Shown piece by piece: positions 12,801-22,065 of a stretch of DNA of 22,894 bases. The first letter of the stretch is position 1. Every line of letters begins with the position of its first letter. The translations under genes were made by a program, and so were the position numbers. Under the pieces are notes generated by a model. That model was not told the DNA's origin, did not search any database, and saw only the letters and a program-made list of their open reading frames with translations. The DNA lies in assembly GCA_022497145.1 (NCBI GenBank), contig MU386071.1, positions 1 through 22,894 of the forward strand, read 5' to 3'. The DNA is from Rostrohypoxylon terebratum. Taxonomy: Eukaryota; Ascomycota; Sordariomycetes; Xylariales; Hypoxylaceae.

Positions 12801-14989
12801 CGAATAAACTTACCTACTATGCGGGTACTAATCTCGCACGCGTACTTTCTGGTGCTACCAACGGTGTTGAACTGATATTCGGTAGCCCTCAGGGGCGCGA
12901 ATTAGCCGCAGGCCTTTATGGCGACTGGCCGCTAAACCGCGCCACATATGCTGGCGTAGAAGACTTTCTTACACGTCTTGTCACTCGGCTCCAAGCCAGC
13001 GGCTTACAAATAAATTCGGAACATCCCATCCGAATTCTGGAAATGGGCGCAGGTACGGGTGGCACGACCAAGCGGTTATTGCCATTGTTAGCCAATCTTG
13101 GAATGCCGGTTGAGTACACCTTTACGGACCTGTCTCCTTCTTTAGTAGCGCAGGCGCGCAAAACTTGGTCGAAGAAGTATCCATTCATGCGCTTTGCTGT
13201 CCATGATATGGAAAAGTCTCCTTCACCCTCGCTTGTAGGTACCCAACACCTGGTCGTCGCTAGCAACGCTGTGCACGCCACTCGATCGCTGCGGCACACT
13301 ACCCGTTGTATCCACAGCATGTTACGTCCCGACGGCTTTCTATGCCTGATCGAGATGACACGGCCTATGCATTGGGTCGATATAGTGTTTGGTCTTTTTG
13401 AAGGTTGGTGGATGTATAGTGATGGCCGTAAACACGTCATCGCAGATGAAAAGAGGTGGGAAGCCGACCTGCAGGCTAGTGGCTACGGCCATGTGAATTG
13501 GATCGACGGAGCAAGCGAGGAGAGCAAGATCTGGAAATTCATCATTGCCGCGGCAAACTCAGAGAGCAGGTGAGTTGGAGACCTTGTTTTCATGTATGTA
13601 GGCGCTTCAAATGCAAAAGCTATCCAGCAACTTTCTCACGCCATTTAATATTTTAGAGATAGACATGTCCACGTTCCTGCTCCAGCAGCTTTGAGAATCC
13701 GTCAAACAGATGAGGTTTCACCTGACTGTGAGAGACGTGAAAAAACCGTCGCAGAATACGTTAGCAAATTAACGACTGATTGGGATAAGCCTCTCTCGAC
13801 ATCCTACTCTCAGTCCGATCGCACGATCGCTAAACCCAATGGTCAATGTGTCTTAATCACAGGCGGCACCGGGGGTCTTGGCTCTCATCTCATTGCAAAG
13901 GCACTGGCTCACCCCGATGCGACGCGCGTCGTATGCCTCAACCGCCGAAATAACAAACAAGATGCCCGCGAAAGACAAAAACAGTCGCTTCTCCAGAAGG
14001 TGACAGGTGATTTCCCACTTGATCTCATGGCCCAAATCGAAGTGATCGACACAGACCTCTCCAAACCCAACCTAGGCCTATCCGAGGAACATTACGACAG
14101 AATAGCCAACACGGTCACGCATATTGTACATAACGCATGGCTCATGCACTCCAAGTGGCCTGTCAAGCGATTCGAGCCACAGCTACGTATTATGGCTAAC
14201 ATGATCGGCCTTGCGCGAGATATTTCTGTGCGGCGTCCGGTCGGGACACGAGTGACGTTCGAGTTCGTGTCGTCCATTGCCACCGTGGGATACCACCCGC
14301 TCTGGACCGGTCGGCCTACGGTTCCCGAGACTCGCGTTCCTATAGAGAGCGTTCTCCCCACCGGCTACGGCGATGCCAAGTATATATGCGAGCGCCTGCT
14401 CGATGCCACGCTCCACTGCTACCCCGAGAGGTTCCGCGTCGCCGCCGTTCGTCTAGGGCAAATCGCAGGTAGTTCTCTCAATGGCTACTGGAACCCCTCA
14501 GAGCACGTGTTCTTCTTGATAAAGTCCTCACAGACTCTCGGTGCCTTGCCCGACTTTGGGGGCACCCTGGGATGGACACCCGTCGATGACATAGCCGGCG
14601 GGTTGGTCGATATCCTTCTACAGCCCCAGAATGTGGATCTGCATCCCATATATCACATCGAGAACCCTGTGCGCCAGCCGTGGGACCGTATGATCTCTCT
14701 ATTATCGAATGCTTTGAACATCCCAGCTGTGATACCGTTTGATGAATGGGTACGCCGCGTCCGCGAGTGGCCTATCAAGTCGGACAACAGCGCCGACGGC
14801 GCTAACCCGGCCTATTTACTAGCCGACTTTCTCGACGACAATTTCATGCGTATGAGCTGCGGTGGGTTGCTAATGGGTACAACTAATGCAAGAGAACATT
14901 CGCCCACCTTAGCAAATGTCGAACCGGTGAGCGACGGCACTACTAGGTTATTCTTGAAAAATTGGGTAGATATGGGGCTTTTGAAATAG
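6833..14989 (+). CDS. Non-reducing polyketide synthase, SAT-KS-AT-PT-ACP-CMeT-R
   Basis: Four exons (6833-9201, 9344-12695, 12758-13569, 13657-14989) sum to 7866 bp, or 2621 aa. The introns are 142, 62 and 87 bp. The first interrupts the KS end and has a TAACTAAC branch site; splicing restores INNYGASGSN. ATG 6833 is the first ATG before the SAT domain.

Domains and residues: SAT about 10-360, GLCTG C138, H253; KS about 385-800, DTACSGS C553, H688 (HGTGT), H729; AT about 905-1220, GHSFG S994, H1108; PT about 1300-1615, H1334 and D1525; single ACP about 1675-1750, GIDSL S1710; an acidic Ser/Thr-rich linker to about 1790; CMeT with GAGTGG 2004-2009; C-terminal reductase with GGTGGLGSH 2247-2255, Y2415, K2419.

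This order is known from methylorcinaldehyde synthase, CitS and TropA, which C-methylate the chain and release it with NAD(P)H as an aldehyde. All key residues are intact. Chain length and methylation number cannot be read from sequence. Confidence 0.95.
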
Positions 14990-15074
14990 ACCTTCTATGG
15001 TCAATTTGCGCAGGTCAGAAACAAGCAGATGCTGCCAATTCTACAACCCATGTGACGGTCCCTCAGCTCAAGCT

Positions 15075-15917
15075 CTAGTACACTGTCCATCTCTCCCTGA
15101 ACATCTCCCTTCTCCCATCTTCAATTTGTTTAAACTCGCGAGAAATTCTCGGCAGGCACTCAAAGATGTCCTCATCCGCCGTTAGCTGCGCCCAGGTCTC
15201 GTCCACGTAGTCGTTTAGATCCAGTCCCATCTGTTGCCTCCCCTGCCTCGTGTGCAACTCCGTCCTAACTGCGGGTGGGAGCACCTCCACTACCCGGATG
15301 TGGGCCGTCTTCTTATGCTTCTGCGGACCGCCCAGCTGCGCGCGCAGGGACCAGGCTAGACTGTGCAGCGCTGCCTTAGTCGCGCAGTAATTAGCTACCT
15401 GCGGCATGGGAACGATGGAAAGATTCGATGAGACCAAGATAATTCCTGCTGGCTCCGGGTTCCTGGAGATAAGGTGTGGCAAGAAGTGCGTGATCATGTG
15501 GATCGCAGACAGATAATTAGTGGCTACTTCACTGTCGACGCTACTCAGAGTGATGGAGGAAGGGTTAGTGAAATCCACAACTTGTTGGAATCCCGCATTG
15601 AGAAATATGCAATCTAAGTTGGTATAGGTCGCGGTGATCCTATCATGATCAGTTAAAAAGGGCATGAAACGGATGGCATATATTTGGGGCGAGTCTCACT
15701 TCTTGGACCAATCGCCTAGAGCATTCAGGTCGGAGATGTTGCATACCTCACCAGCGACCTTTTTAGAACCATATTTTGTAACCAATTCATCAAGGCGGTC
15801 TTTCTGTCGTCCTACGGCGATGACAAAAATACCGACACTGATCATTCGCTTGGCCACGGCTCGGCCAATGCCGGACGTGGCTCCTGTGATAAGTACGGTT
15901 TTGTATGGGAACGGCAT
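15075..15917 (-). CDS. Short-chain dehydrogenase/reductase (classical SDR, NADP(H) likely)
   Basis: Two exons, 15917-15700 and 15639-15075, joined over a 60-bp intron (GTGAGA donor, GATAG acceptor), encode 260 aa. A Rossmann fold begins at once with TGATSGIG (11-18). R37 after the second strand (AVGRQKDR) favours NADPH. The NAG motif is at 87-89 and the catalytic set is S143/S144, Y157 and K161 (YCATK). The length is standard for a classical SDR with no extra domain. The gene converges with the PKS, the two stop codons being only 85 bp apart, and its family fits polyketide tailoring. A plausible job is reducing or oxidising a carbonyl or alcohol formed by the PKS reductase domain or by the oxygenase, as oxidoreductases do in the citrinin pathway. 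It could instead be an unrelated housekeeping-type SDR; only its position ties it to the cluster. Confidence 0.9.
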
Positions 15918-16894
15918 GGTGGGGGGAGCTAAAGATAGATAAATCTAAGTGAATAAGAGAATTTCTTGGTTTACAAGAGGGATGATGAGCTTCGGGTAGG
16001 GTGAAGTAATAGAGGTATATGAGTACCAAGTTAAGTAGGTACCTATATATATACTTAGGTGAGGAGTTGATTCTGTGAAGTCCTATCGGAGTATTATATC
16101 CGACGACATTAATTCCGGTTGCAATAGACGAGACGTGCAAGAGACGTGAAATAAATCCCTAGGATTTTGAACTGAACCAGCACATATTTCCTAAGCCCGG
16201 GCGCGAGCATCCATAGATGTCAGCCAATCTCTCACATGCAGTGCATAGGAAGCTGTCACACAAGACGGTCTCGCCGCAGCCACATTGTACGACATAATTT
16301 ACCGCTCCTGGAAGTGCGTAATGTGCCGGAAAAGATAGCTAAGAAGGGCTAATAGGACACTGCTAGCTTATCGTAGCGCCACCGTTTCAGACAAGGTAGA
16401 ATCGCCGTGAACAGTTCTGAATTCACAGGTACCTAACCTGATACCTATGATACCTATTAGGTACTTACATATCTACTAGGTAGGTAGATATGGGTAGCAG
16501 AAGAAGATAGCGTTCCTTAAGTCGTTAAAACAATTTCAACTTGAAGATTAAGTTAAGTATGATGACAGACCGCAAACTTTGAATAAAGAAAAAAGGCGTC
16601 CAGGTTTCCTTGAAAAGTGCCTAGGACTTAAGTCTTAGGTAGTAGTAATTTAGGTAGGTACCTCAGAAATAAGGGCTAATCGTTTCTCATTACACAATTC
16701 TTTGTTGATAATGTCAATCACCGAAATCGACGCTCGGGCTATGTTATTAAATAACCTTACAAAAGAATTTAACCTACAATTAACCTTACAGCCCCGACAG
16801 TACGGCGGTAATTAGCACTAAGTCGTAATCGTGTGCTTCCTGGATCCGTGGTTTGTGTGTAGACTCGTTTTGTTTGATTGTTGTTTTTCTTAGG

Positions 16895-16937
16895 TTTACT
16901 GGTGCTGATGAGAGTTATCGTAGACAGCACCAGTAAA
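16895..16937. repeat. Perfect 13-bp stem-loop
   Basis: TTTACTGGTGCTG at 16895-16907 is exactly complementary to CAGCACCAGTAAA at 16925-16937, leaving a 17-base loop. A stem this long is unlikely by chance in local AT-rich DNA. It may be the end of a small transposon or a transcribed hairpin. No T-run follows that would suggest a Pol III unit. Confidence 0.75.
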
Positions 16938-17468
16938 TGTAACTACGTAACTGTATAAAACCAGACTAAAGTAGGTTTATCTTAGTATCCACAGTCGCAT
17001 TACCCAATCAAATTGATACCGCTTTTTCACAAATTCGAGTCCTTGGCGAGCCCATTATTCATTCAAATTGGGCTAAACCTGTTTCTATGGGACTAAGAAG
17101 TATCTAGCAGTTTTGCTATCAAGATTGGGATATTTTTCATGTTTTTTTTACAACGACAATTTTCACAAAGCTGGAGGGGAATTTTAGATAATAGACCAAG
17201 CCTGAGAGAGGTATTTTCATGATGATTTTATTGTAGGTTTCATCAGCCATTTTAAAACTGTAAAAAAAAAAAATATACGTTGTTGAAAAATCTTAGTGGT
17301 AAATAGATCCCTTGAAATTGGACCCGTCAAGAGCTCGAATTTGCGAAAAGGGGTAAAAAAAATTACAGTGCTGTAGATCCCGGCCACGTGCTAGCGGCTG
17401 CTACCACGCGCCACCACCCGCGCATAGGCCACACAGCCTACTGGTGGCAGATGCCAACCTATCACTCC

Positions 17469-17740
17469 TACGAAGGTTCGGGCCAAAAGTTTGGAACATT
17501 TGACGGGTGGGTAAGACTGTGTGAAGTACGAAGTCTGCGCACTGTGAGGCACTGCTTTCCAGCGGGTAAGACGCCTAAGGAAAAATTACTACCCACTAAA
17601 GTTTAGTGACCTTAGCACTAGGATCTAGCGAGCAGGCCACTAATAGTCCTAAATCAACACAGTCCAAGTTGATTATTTAATCACGCACTGGCCAAAAGCC
17701 CTGCGTTTGATGTTCCAAACTTTTAGCCCGAACCTTCGTA
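17469..17740. mobile_element. MITE-like element with 28-bp TIRs and TA target duplication
   Basis: The terminal inverted repeats at 17471-17498 and 17711-17738 match at 27 of 28 positions (one C/T difference) and begin CGAAGGTTCGGG. Each is flanked by TA (17469-17470 and 17739-17740). TA duplication with TIRs of this length is the hallmark of Tc1/mariner-superfamily elements. The 212-bp interior has no transposase, so the copy would be non-autonomous. One interior direct repeat (GGGTAAGAC near 17510 and 17565) is visible. I cannot name the parent family. Confidence 0.8.
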
Positions 17741-18111
17741 CTCTAGAGGTTATTAACCTAGACCTTAGGTCAGTTTAGAACTTTAGATCCTATTACTAAA
17801 TACAACATCACCAAGTCTACAGATATCCAACCAAGGCCACGGATTAGTAGACAAGTAAACCGCGAAGCACAGTGCTTTGTATATTCCTACTAGTCATTCC
17901 TAGCTGCATCCCACTCAACACAGAGATAGTCATCAGGGACAACGTTTATGCCAACAATAACTCATAATATTGATTCAATGACTCTCTCAAGCCCCATACT
18001 AGAAAGTAAAGCTAAATCGTCCCATCGATTCCCGTTCCATGACCACCAGGGCAGCCAACACATCTCCTTCCTATCCTTGCCCGCACGCCCGAAAAAAAGT
18101 CTCGTGGAAGC

Positions 18112-18426
18112 TTAGCCGGTAACAACGCAGCGGAAGCTCTGGAATCCCGGGCCATAGTTGGACGCGCAGTTGTCTCCAGGCGAGATAGCTACATCCTGAG
18201 CACCGTTGCAGTTGGCATCCGTATAGAAGATGCATTCGCAGACGGAGTGGTCGCAGTTGGCGATGTTTGCGCTGTTAGTGCCGCTGTACTGGTACTGGTA
18301 ACAGCTGCCATCGATGGGCACGTTGGGGGGCGAAGTGTTGTATTGAGTGCAGCCTCCGTCCGTGTAGTAGTTGACCTGGACAGCGGCGGCAGCCGTGGCG
18401 AGGGAGACAACAGCAGTAAATTTCAT
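18112..18426 (-). CDS. Small secreted eight-cysteine protein
   Basis: A single exon encodes 104 aa starting at the ATG at 18424-18426. The N-terminus (MKFTAVVSLATAAAAV) is a signal peptide with cleavage expected near residues 16-18. The mature part is about 86 residues, rich in Tyr, Asn, Gly and Ser, and holds eight cysteines, an even number suited to four disulphides, including one CxC pair. I do not recognise a named family. The size, secretion signal and cysteine content are those of fungal small secreted proteins, some of which act as effectors or surface proteins. A good TATA box sits about 130 bp upstream. Its neighbour is a secreted protease gene on the same strand, with no sign of a link to the PKS cluster. 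Confidence 0.85.
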   Translation of the reverse strand: MKFTAVVSLATAAAAVQVNYYTDGGCTQYNTSPPNVPIDGSCYQYQYSGTNSANIANCDHSVCECIFYTDANCNGAQDVAISPGDNCASNYGPGFQSFRCVVTG

Positions 18427-18557
18427 TTTGAATAAGATGTTTTGATCGAGTACGATGTAGGTTAGTTGGCACCGGGTGGCACAGCTGATGTAGTGTTGTT
18501 TGAATGAGAGTGTTGCGTGTCGGTGATTTCTTCATGACTGGGCTGGCTGGTTAGGAC

Positions 18558-18565
18558 ATTTTATA
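18558..18565 (-). promoter_or_regulatory. TATA box of the eight-cysteine protein gene
   Basis: Read on the minus strand the sequence is TATAAAAT, about 130 bp before the ATG at 18426. This leaves room for a 5' leader of roughly 100 bases, the usual fungal arrangement. It suggests a regulated, strongly expressed gene. Confidence 0.6.
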
Positions 18566-19366
18566 CTCACGTCTTCTAGTAGGGATTGGTAACTCTCGCT
18601 AGAGACGAGTCTACATACCTCACGACACACACATGCACCCATTCGCACATTCATTCACATATTCCGTATCAGCATATTCATTTATTTGCATAATGGGCTC
18701 GTATTTGCTGACCATGAACTATCGCCAATATGTAACCTAGGATGTTTTCAATGGGCAAATCGTATAGCTTAGTCACACCACGTCTCAATATAACGAAACT
18801 AGGATCAGTAAGCGATACGCGATCCTACCGTCAGCTGAGCGTTCATATTAGCGACTTATTCCATTCCGACCTCTATGCACCCTCCAAGATCGCTAATCCC
18901 TAGTCACCAGATTCTCAAATTATCTTGGCCTAATGATGGCGCCATCAATGGACGTTGCAATGCAGCCATCATATGTTGTCATCGTGGATGGCTAATAGCC
19001 GTTCATGTCCCTAACCTTTCCTTCATCTACGAAGCTGACTCATGGTGGCATGCATTGAAACTCGGTGCACGTACGACAACTTCTCGCCTGTCAAGTCTAG
19101 CCCGATGCTAAAATTGCATCGATGACAACTCCGGGCGAAGAGGAATAAACGCCATGGTCGAAATGACTACATCTAGGCATGATATTCCACACACTTCCTA
19201 GTGTATAAGTGCCTAGTGCGGTAATGACCTGGGTACCTAGTCACGTAGCCTAAAAACGACTATGCCTGAGGCTAACACCACATATAATGTTCCGGGAAGG
19301 GAGTATTTAGCAACGATGTTAGATTGCAAGTTTAAGTATTATCATGAATATCTCTACATTGCTACT
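18566..19366. other. Intergenic, no supported gene
   Basis: This holds the promoter side of the eight-cysteine protein gene and the 3' flank of the protease gene. A 78-codon ATG frame at 18875-19111 (+) has no recognisable domain. A perfect 14-base palindrome, TGATGGCGCCATCA, lies at 18934-18947. Nothing else stands out. Confidence 0.5.
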
Positions 19367-21322
19367 TTAGGGCAGTTCTGTAAGCATTTTGTGTAAAGCT
19401 ATGTAATCCGGACTGCCTAGCCCCGTGACTGCGTCCCATCCTTTAACAGCCCTGAAAGCTGGGTCGGCGCCACAGCCAAAATTATGCCCAGTAGTCACAT
19501 CGTTGAATATTTCCGGGTTTGCATACAAGATAGGATTAATGAATCCAACCGGGGGCTTTCTCGCACGACGCCTATCCTCGTTGACCATGGCGACCATCGA
19601 AGCAAAGACTACGGCAGAAGCAGAAGTTCCGTGTATAGACTTTAGCTCTCCATCAACTACTGTGAGATACGAAGATGCTATGATAGACAGGTCAGGAAAC
19701 CCACGCATGTTTGGGGGACCGTTAGTGTCACCGAGATACCCGGACCTCACGAGAGAGGATATATGTTCCTGTTCGCGAGAGAGGTATGCTTCAACAGCCT
19801 CCTTTTGATAGTTTGGCATGGGCATAGTATTGCTAAATCCTCCACCGGAAGAGAGCTTTCCCCCGCTCCTCAACTCCATGTTGAATGCAATCTCGTTGGT
19901 CCGTGGTGTTGATACATTGGTGGTACTAGCCGAATTATTACCAGGTTTTATCGGGAACTGCGTTCCTCCCACCGAAGTCACCCATGGACAGCCAGAGGGC
20001 CACTGGGGACTGAACATACCAGTAGTGTAATTCGAATCTTGCTTAGTCCCCTTGTCTATGCACGTCCCCGGGGCAGTGCCGCTCTGTGTGCCAGTGTCGC
20101 CGCTTGCTGCTATGACAGTGACACCCATTAGTCCCAGTTTGAGGAACTCGAGACATTGGCGCTGGAGGTATTCTGGTGGAAAATCAACTTCCGGCCAGGC
20201 ATAAGATATAGATACAACCTTTGGAGGTGATAAAGTACCGCAATCAGTTGACTTGTTGTATCCTCCAGGTTGATCATCAGGGAAAATGGGATCGATGCTT
20301 GGATCCAGTGCTCCACAGTAGTAGACATCGAATGCTGCGAGCATGTCGTTTAAATCTCCAAGGAGATACTTGTCGCCAACTTGGAGGTTGACCACGGTTG
20401 CATTGGTCAATGCCATAGCATATTCGAAGTCTAGATCTGACTCGAGATTGAATGGTGATATCTTGTAATCAGTTTGAGTGTAGCCTCCGTCTATGGCCTG
20501 GAGGATTGGCCGCTGCCCCTTGAGTCCAGGTTGAAATCGCTCAAAAAACTGGTCCAAATCATCTGGTAGCCATGCAGTCCATGCAGTCTCGTAGATACCC
20601 AGTGAGCTAACATGGGGAGGAGAGGGTGCGGGCGGGATATTGTAAAGGCTGCGTAGACACTTGGGGGAACTGTATGTATCGCAATCGAAATCTCGTATTT
20701 CCTTAGATTTCTCTTTTCTCAGCTCTCGCCCCGCTAGACCATGATATTTTGGGGACCAGGAAAAACGTTTCCTTAGATTGTGAGCAGACTTGTAGACCAG
20801 AGAAACTACATCGACGTGAGGTTTCAGGTCGTCAGGAATTTGTAAAGGCTCGCACTTGATGGTCTGAGTGCTCGTGTTTTCAAGAAAGCGTAAACATCTC
20901 GTTTTGAATAACGTCTCTACGTTTCCGATGGTTAATTTGATCATAAGGTTCCCTCGGATATGAGAGACATCCAACGGGGTTGTCCAAGTGGTAAAAGAAT
21001 ACAGCCATTTTTGTACTGCTTCTAGGGATTGTGTCTCTGGTCTAAAGGCTTCGGCAACCTGTTGCGCGGTCCAATACTTTCCATATGCTGGAGAAGTCGG
21101 ATCCGAGAGCTCTAAGAACGATGAAGTAATTGATTCAATATCTGGTGTGGTAATGAATAGTTGGACAACAACTTCTGAGTTATCTTTCACTGGGATGTTG
21201 CTAGGACTGGTTATTGGACCCCCTTTCAGCCCCTGAATCAAGGGAGCTAAAAGCGCAGAAAAGACAAAGAAAGAACTGTACGCCATAGTGAGTCTTGTCA
21301 TAGGGAACGCACATAGATTCAT
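19367..21322 (-). CDS. Secreted sedolisin-family serine protease (peptidase S53, tripeptidyl-peptidase-like)
   Basis: One intronless frame of 651 codons. A signal peptide is followed by an activation prodomain (about 45-185), then the catalytic domain. Active-site residues of the S53 family are all visible: E294 and D298 (ESDLD), the oxyanion aspartate D409 (ASGDTG) and the nucleophile S567 (GTSAS). The C-terminal calcium site shows NDVT (607-610) and GWD (628-630). Several N-glycosylation sequons (for example 307, 431, 462, 469) fit secretion. Family enzymes release tripeptides or act as endopeptidases at acid pH after the prodomain is removed. Start choice is open: ATGs at 21322, 21301 and 21286 are all in frame. 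The last has the best context (A at -3, G at +4) and puts the hydrophobic stretch right at the N-terminus. One oddity: the residue before GTSAS is His, where family members usually have Ser. Confidence 0.92.
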   Translation of the reverse strand: MNLCAFPMTRLTMAYSSFFVFSALLAPLIQGLKGGPITSPSNIPVKDNSEVVVQLFITTPDIESITSSFLELSDPTSPAYGKYWTAQQVAEAFRPETQSLEAVQKWLYSFTTWTTPLDVSHIRGNLMIKLTIGNVETLFKTRCLRFLENTSTQTIKCEPLQIPDDLKPHVDVVSLVYKSAHNLRKRFSWSPKYHGLAGRELRKEKSKEIRDFDCDTYSSPKCLRSLYNIPPAPSPPHVSSLGIYETAWTAWLPDDLDQFFERFQPGLKGQRPILQAIDGGYTQTDYKISPFNLESDLDFEYAMALTNATVVNLQVGDKYLLGDLNDMLAAFDVYYCGALDPSIDPIFPDDQPGGYNKSTDCGTLSPPKVVSISYAWPEVDFPPEYLQRQCLEFLKLGLMGVTVIAASGDTGTQSGTAPGTCIDKGTKQDSNYTTGMFSPQWPSGCPWVTSVGGTQFPIKPGNNSASTTNVSTPRTNEIAFNMELRSGGKLSSGGGFSNTMPMPNYQKEAVEAYLSREQEHISSLVRSGYLGDTNGPPNMRGFPDLSIIASSYLTVVDGELKSIHGTSASAVVFASMVAMVNEDRRRARKPPVGFINPILYANPEIFNDVTTGHNFGCGADPAFRAVKGWDAVTGLGSPDYIALHKMLTELP

Positions 21323-21420
21323 TGCGGCCCAGCATGGCGTTTTGAGCGCTCTTCACTTGAGTTATTCTTCATCTCCCTATAGTATCCCAGTGTTGTACTT
21401 TTGATTACTATAAATAACAA

Positions 21421-21464
21421 GCCTGTCGAATTCTCTGTAATGTGAGAGAATTTGGCGACAAGGC
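21421..21464. repeat. Imperfect stem-loop upstream of the protease gene
   Basis: GCCTGTCGAATTCTCT (21421-21436) pairs with AGAGAATTTGGCGACAAGGC (21445-21464) apart from small bulges, leaving a loop of 8 bases. It lies about 100 bp before the protease ATG. It may be a regulatory palindrome, a leader hairpin or a transposon scar. Confidence 0.55.
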
Positions 21465-21963
21465 CCTTGTCTATAATTCGTCTTACAGCATGACTATTCT
21501 AGCCACCCAATAATGTTTAACTATGAGATGATATATCCTATACCGATTTGGTCGAGTGGCATTACTCGGCACTAACCTTGCTTACATTGTTGGCAGACCA
21601 ATCGTTTCAAGTGAAATGGCAATGCTGAATCTTGGCAAGCTCATACAGGTCAGTCGACTTACTGAGCACTCAATCGTACCATACCCCGAAAGTGAATTTA
21701 TTGGATTGAATAGCGTCCGGTCGAACTATATCAGTATAATTTGGTAGGAGCTTAATAACGTTCGGCGGTGTGTGGTGATGCGGTTGTAAATAGTTTCTCT
21801 AAATGAGACGTAATACAATCGTGAGGTAGCATTGACAATCTCCTTATTAATTGAAAAACATTTAAACAAGTAAGCCATGTATGCAATTATCAACCGTTAG
21901 GCGTTGTCTTCCTTGCCGGCAAGAGAAACCCGGATTCTTAGACGCTTTCTGGTGTTCCCTCAA

Positions 21964-21971
21964 TATAAATA
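21964..21971 (+). promoter_or_regulatory. TATA box of the 82-aa secreted protein gene
   Basis: TATAAATA lies about 95 bp before the ATG at 22066, a normal fungal spacing. Confidence 0.6.
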
Positions 21972-22065
21972 CGGACCATGAACCCAACGATTCGAACACC
22001 AAGTGCTCGAAAATCCTACAATCGAAAGCACCACACTCATACCTTTTCATTGATATATCGCCAAT

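Larger units (their letters stand above)
15918..18111. other. 2.2-kb AT-rich spacer between cluster and secreted-protein genes
   Basis: No gene is supported here. The segment contains a TATATATATA stretch (16044-16053) about 130 bp before the SDR start, several copies of the TAGGTACCTA word, a stem-loop with 9-bp arms (16468-16476 and 16484-16492), a perfect 13-bp stem-loop (16895-16937), poly-A/T runs near 17140-17360 and a MITE-like element (17469-17740). The compositional shift and the repeats make this a natural right border of the biosynthetic cluster. Confidence 0.6.
21323..22065. other. Divergent spacer between protease and small secreted protein genes
   Basis: Upstream regions of two divergent genes. 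It holds an imperfect stem-loop (21421-21464) and a TATA box for the right-hand gene (21964-21971). A short plus-strand frame near 21556-21747 without an ATG shows no family and is left uncalled. Confidence 0.5.

Noticed and set aside
12916..13440. Long minus-strand open frame of 174 codons within the PKS
   Set aside because: It lies antisense to the CMeT domain, whose motifs are unmistakable on the plus strand; it is a shadow of that coding sequence.
9202..13656. Possible frameshifts or stop codons making the PKS a pseudogene
   Set aside because: All three breaks have proper donors, branch sites and acceptors. Splicing gives 7866 bp divisible by three, and conserved blocks rejoin correctly.
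17388..17606. 72-codon open frame
   Set aside because: It runs across the left terminal repeat of the MITE-like element and has no domain similarity that I can see.
18247..18435. Plus-strand open frame antisense to the eight-cysteine protein
   Set aside because: The minus-strand frame has a signal peptide, paired cysteines and a TATA box; the antisense one has none of these.
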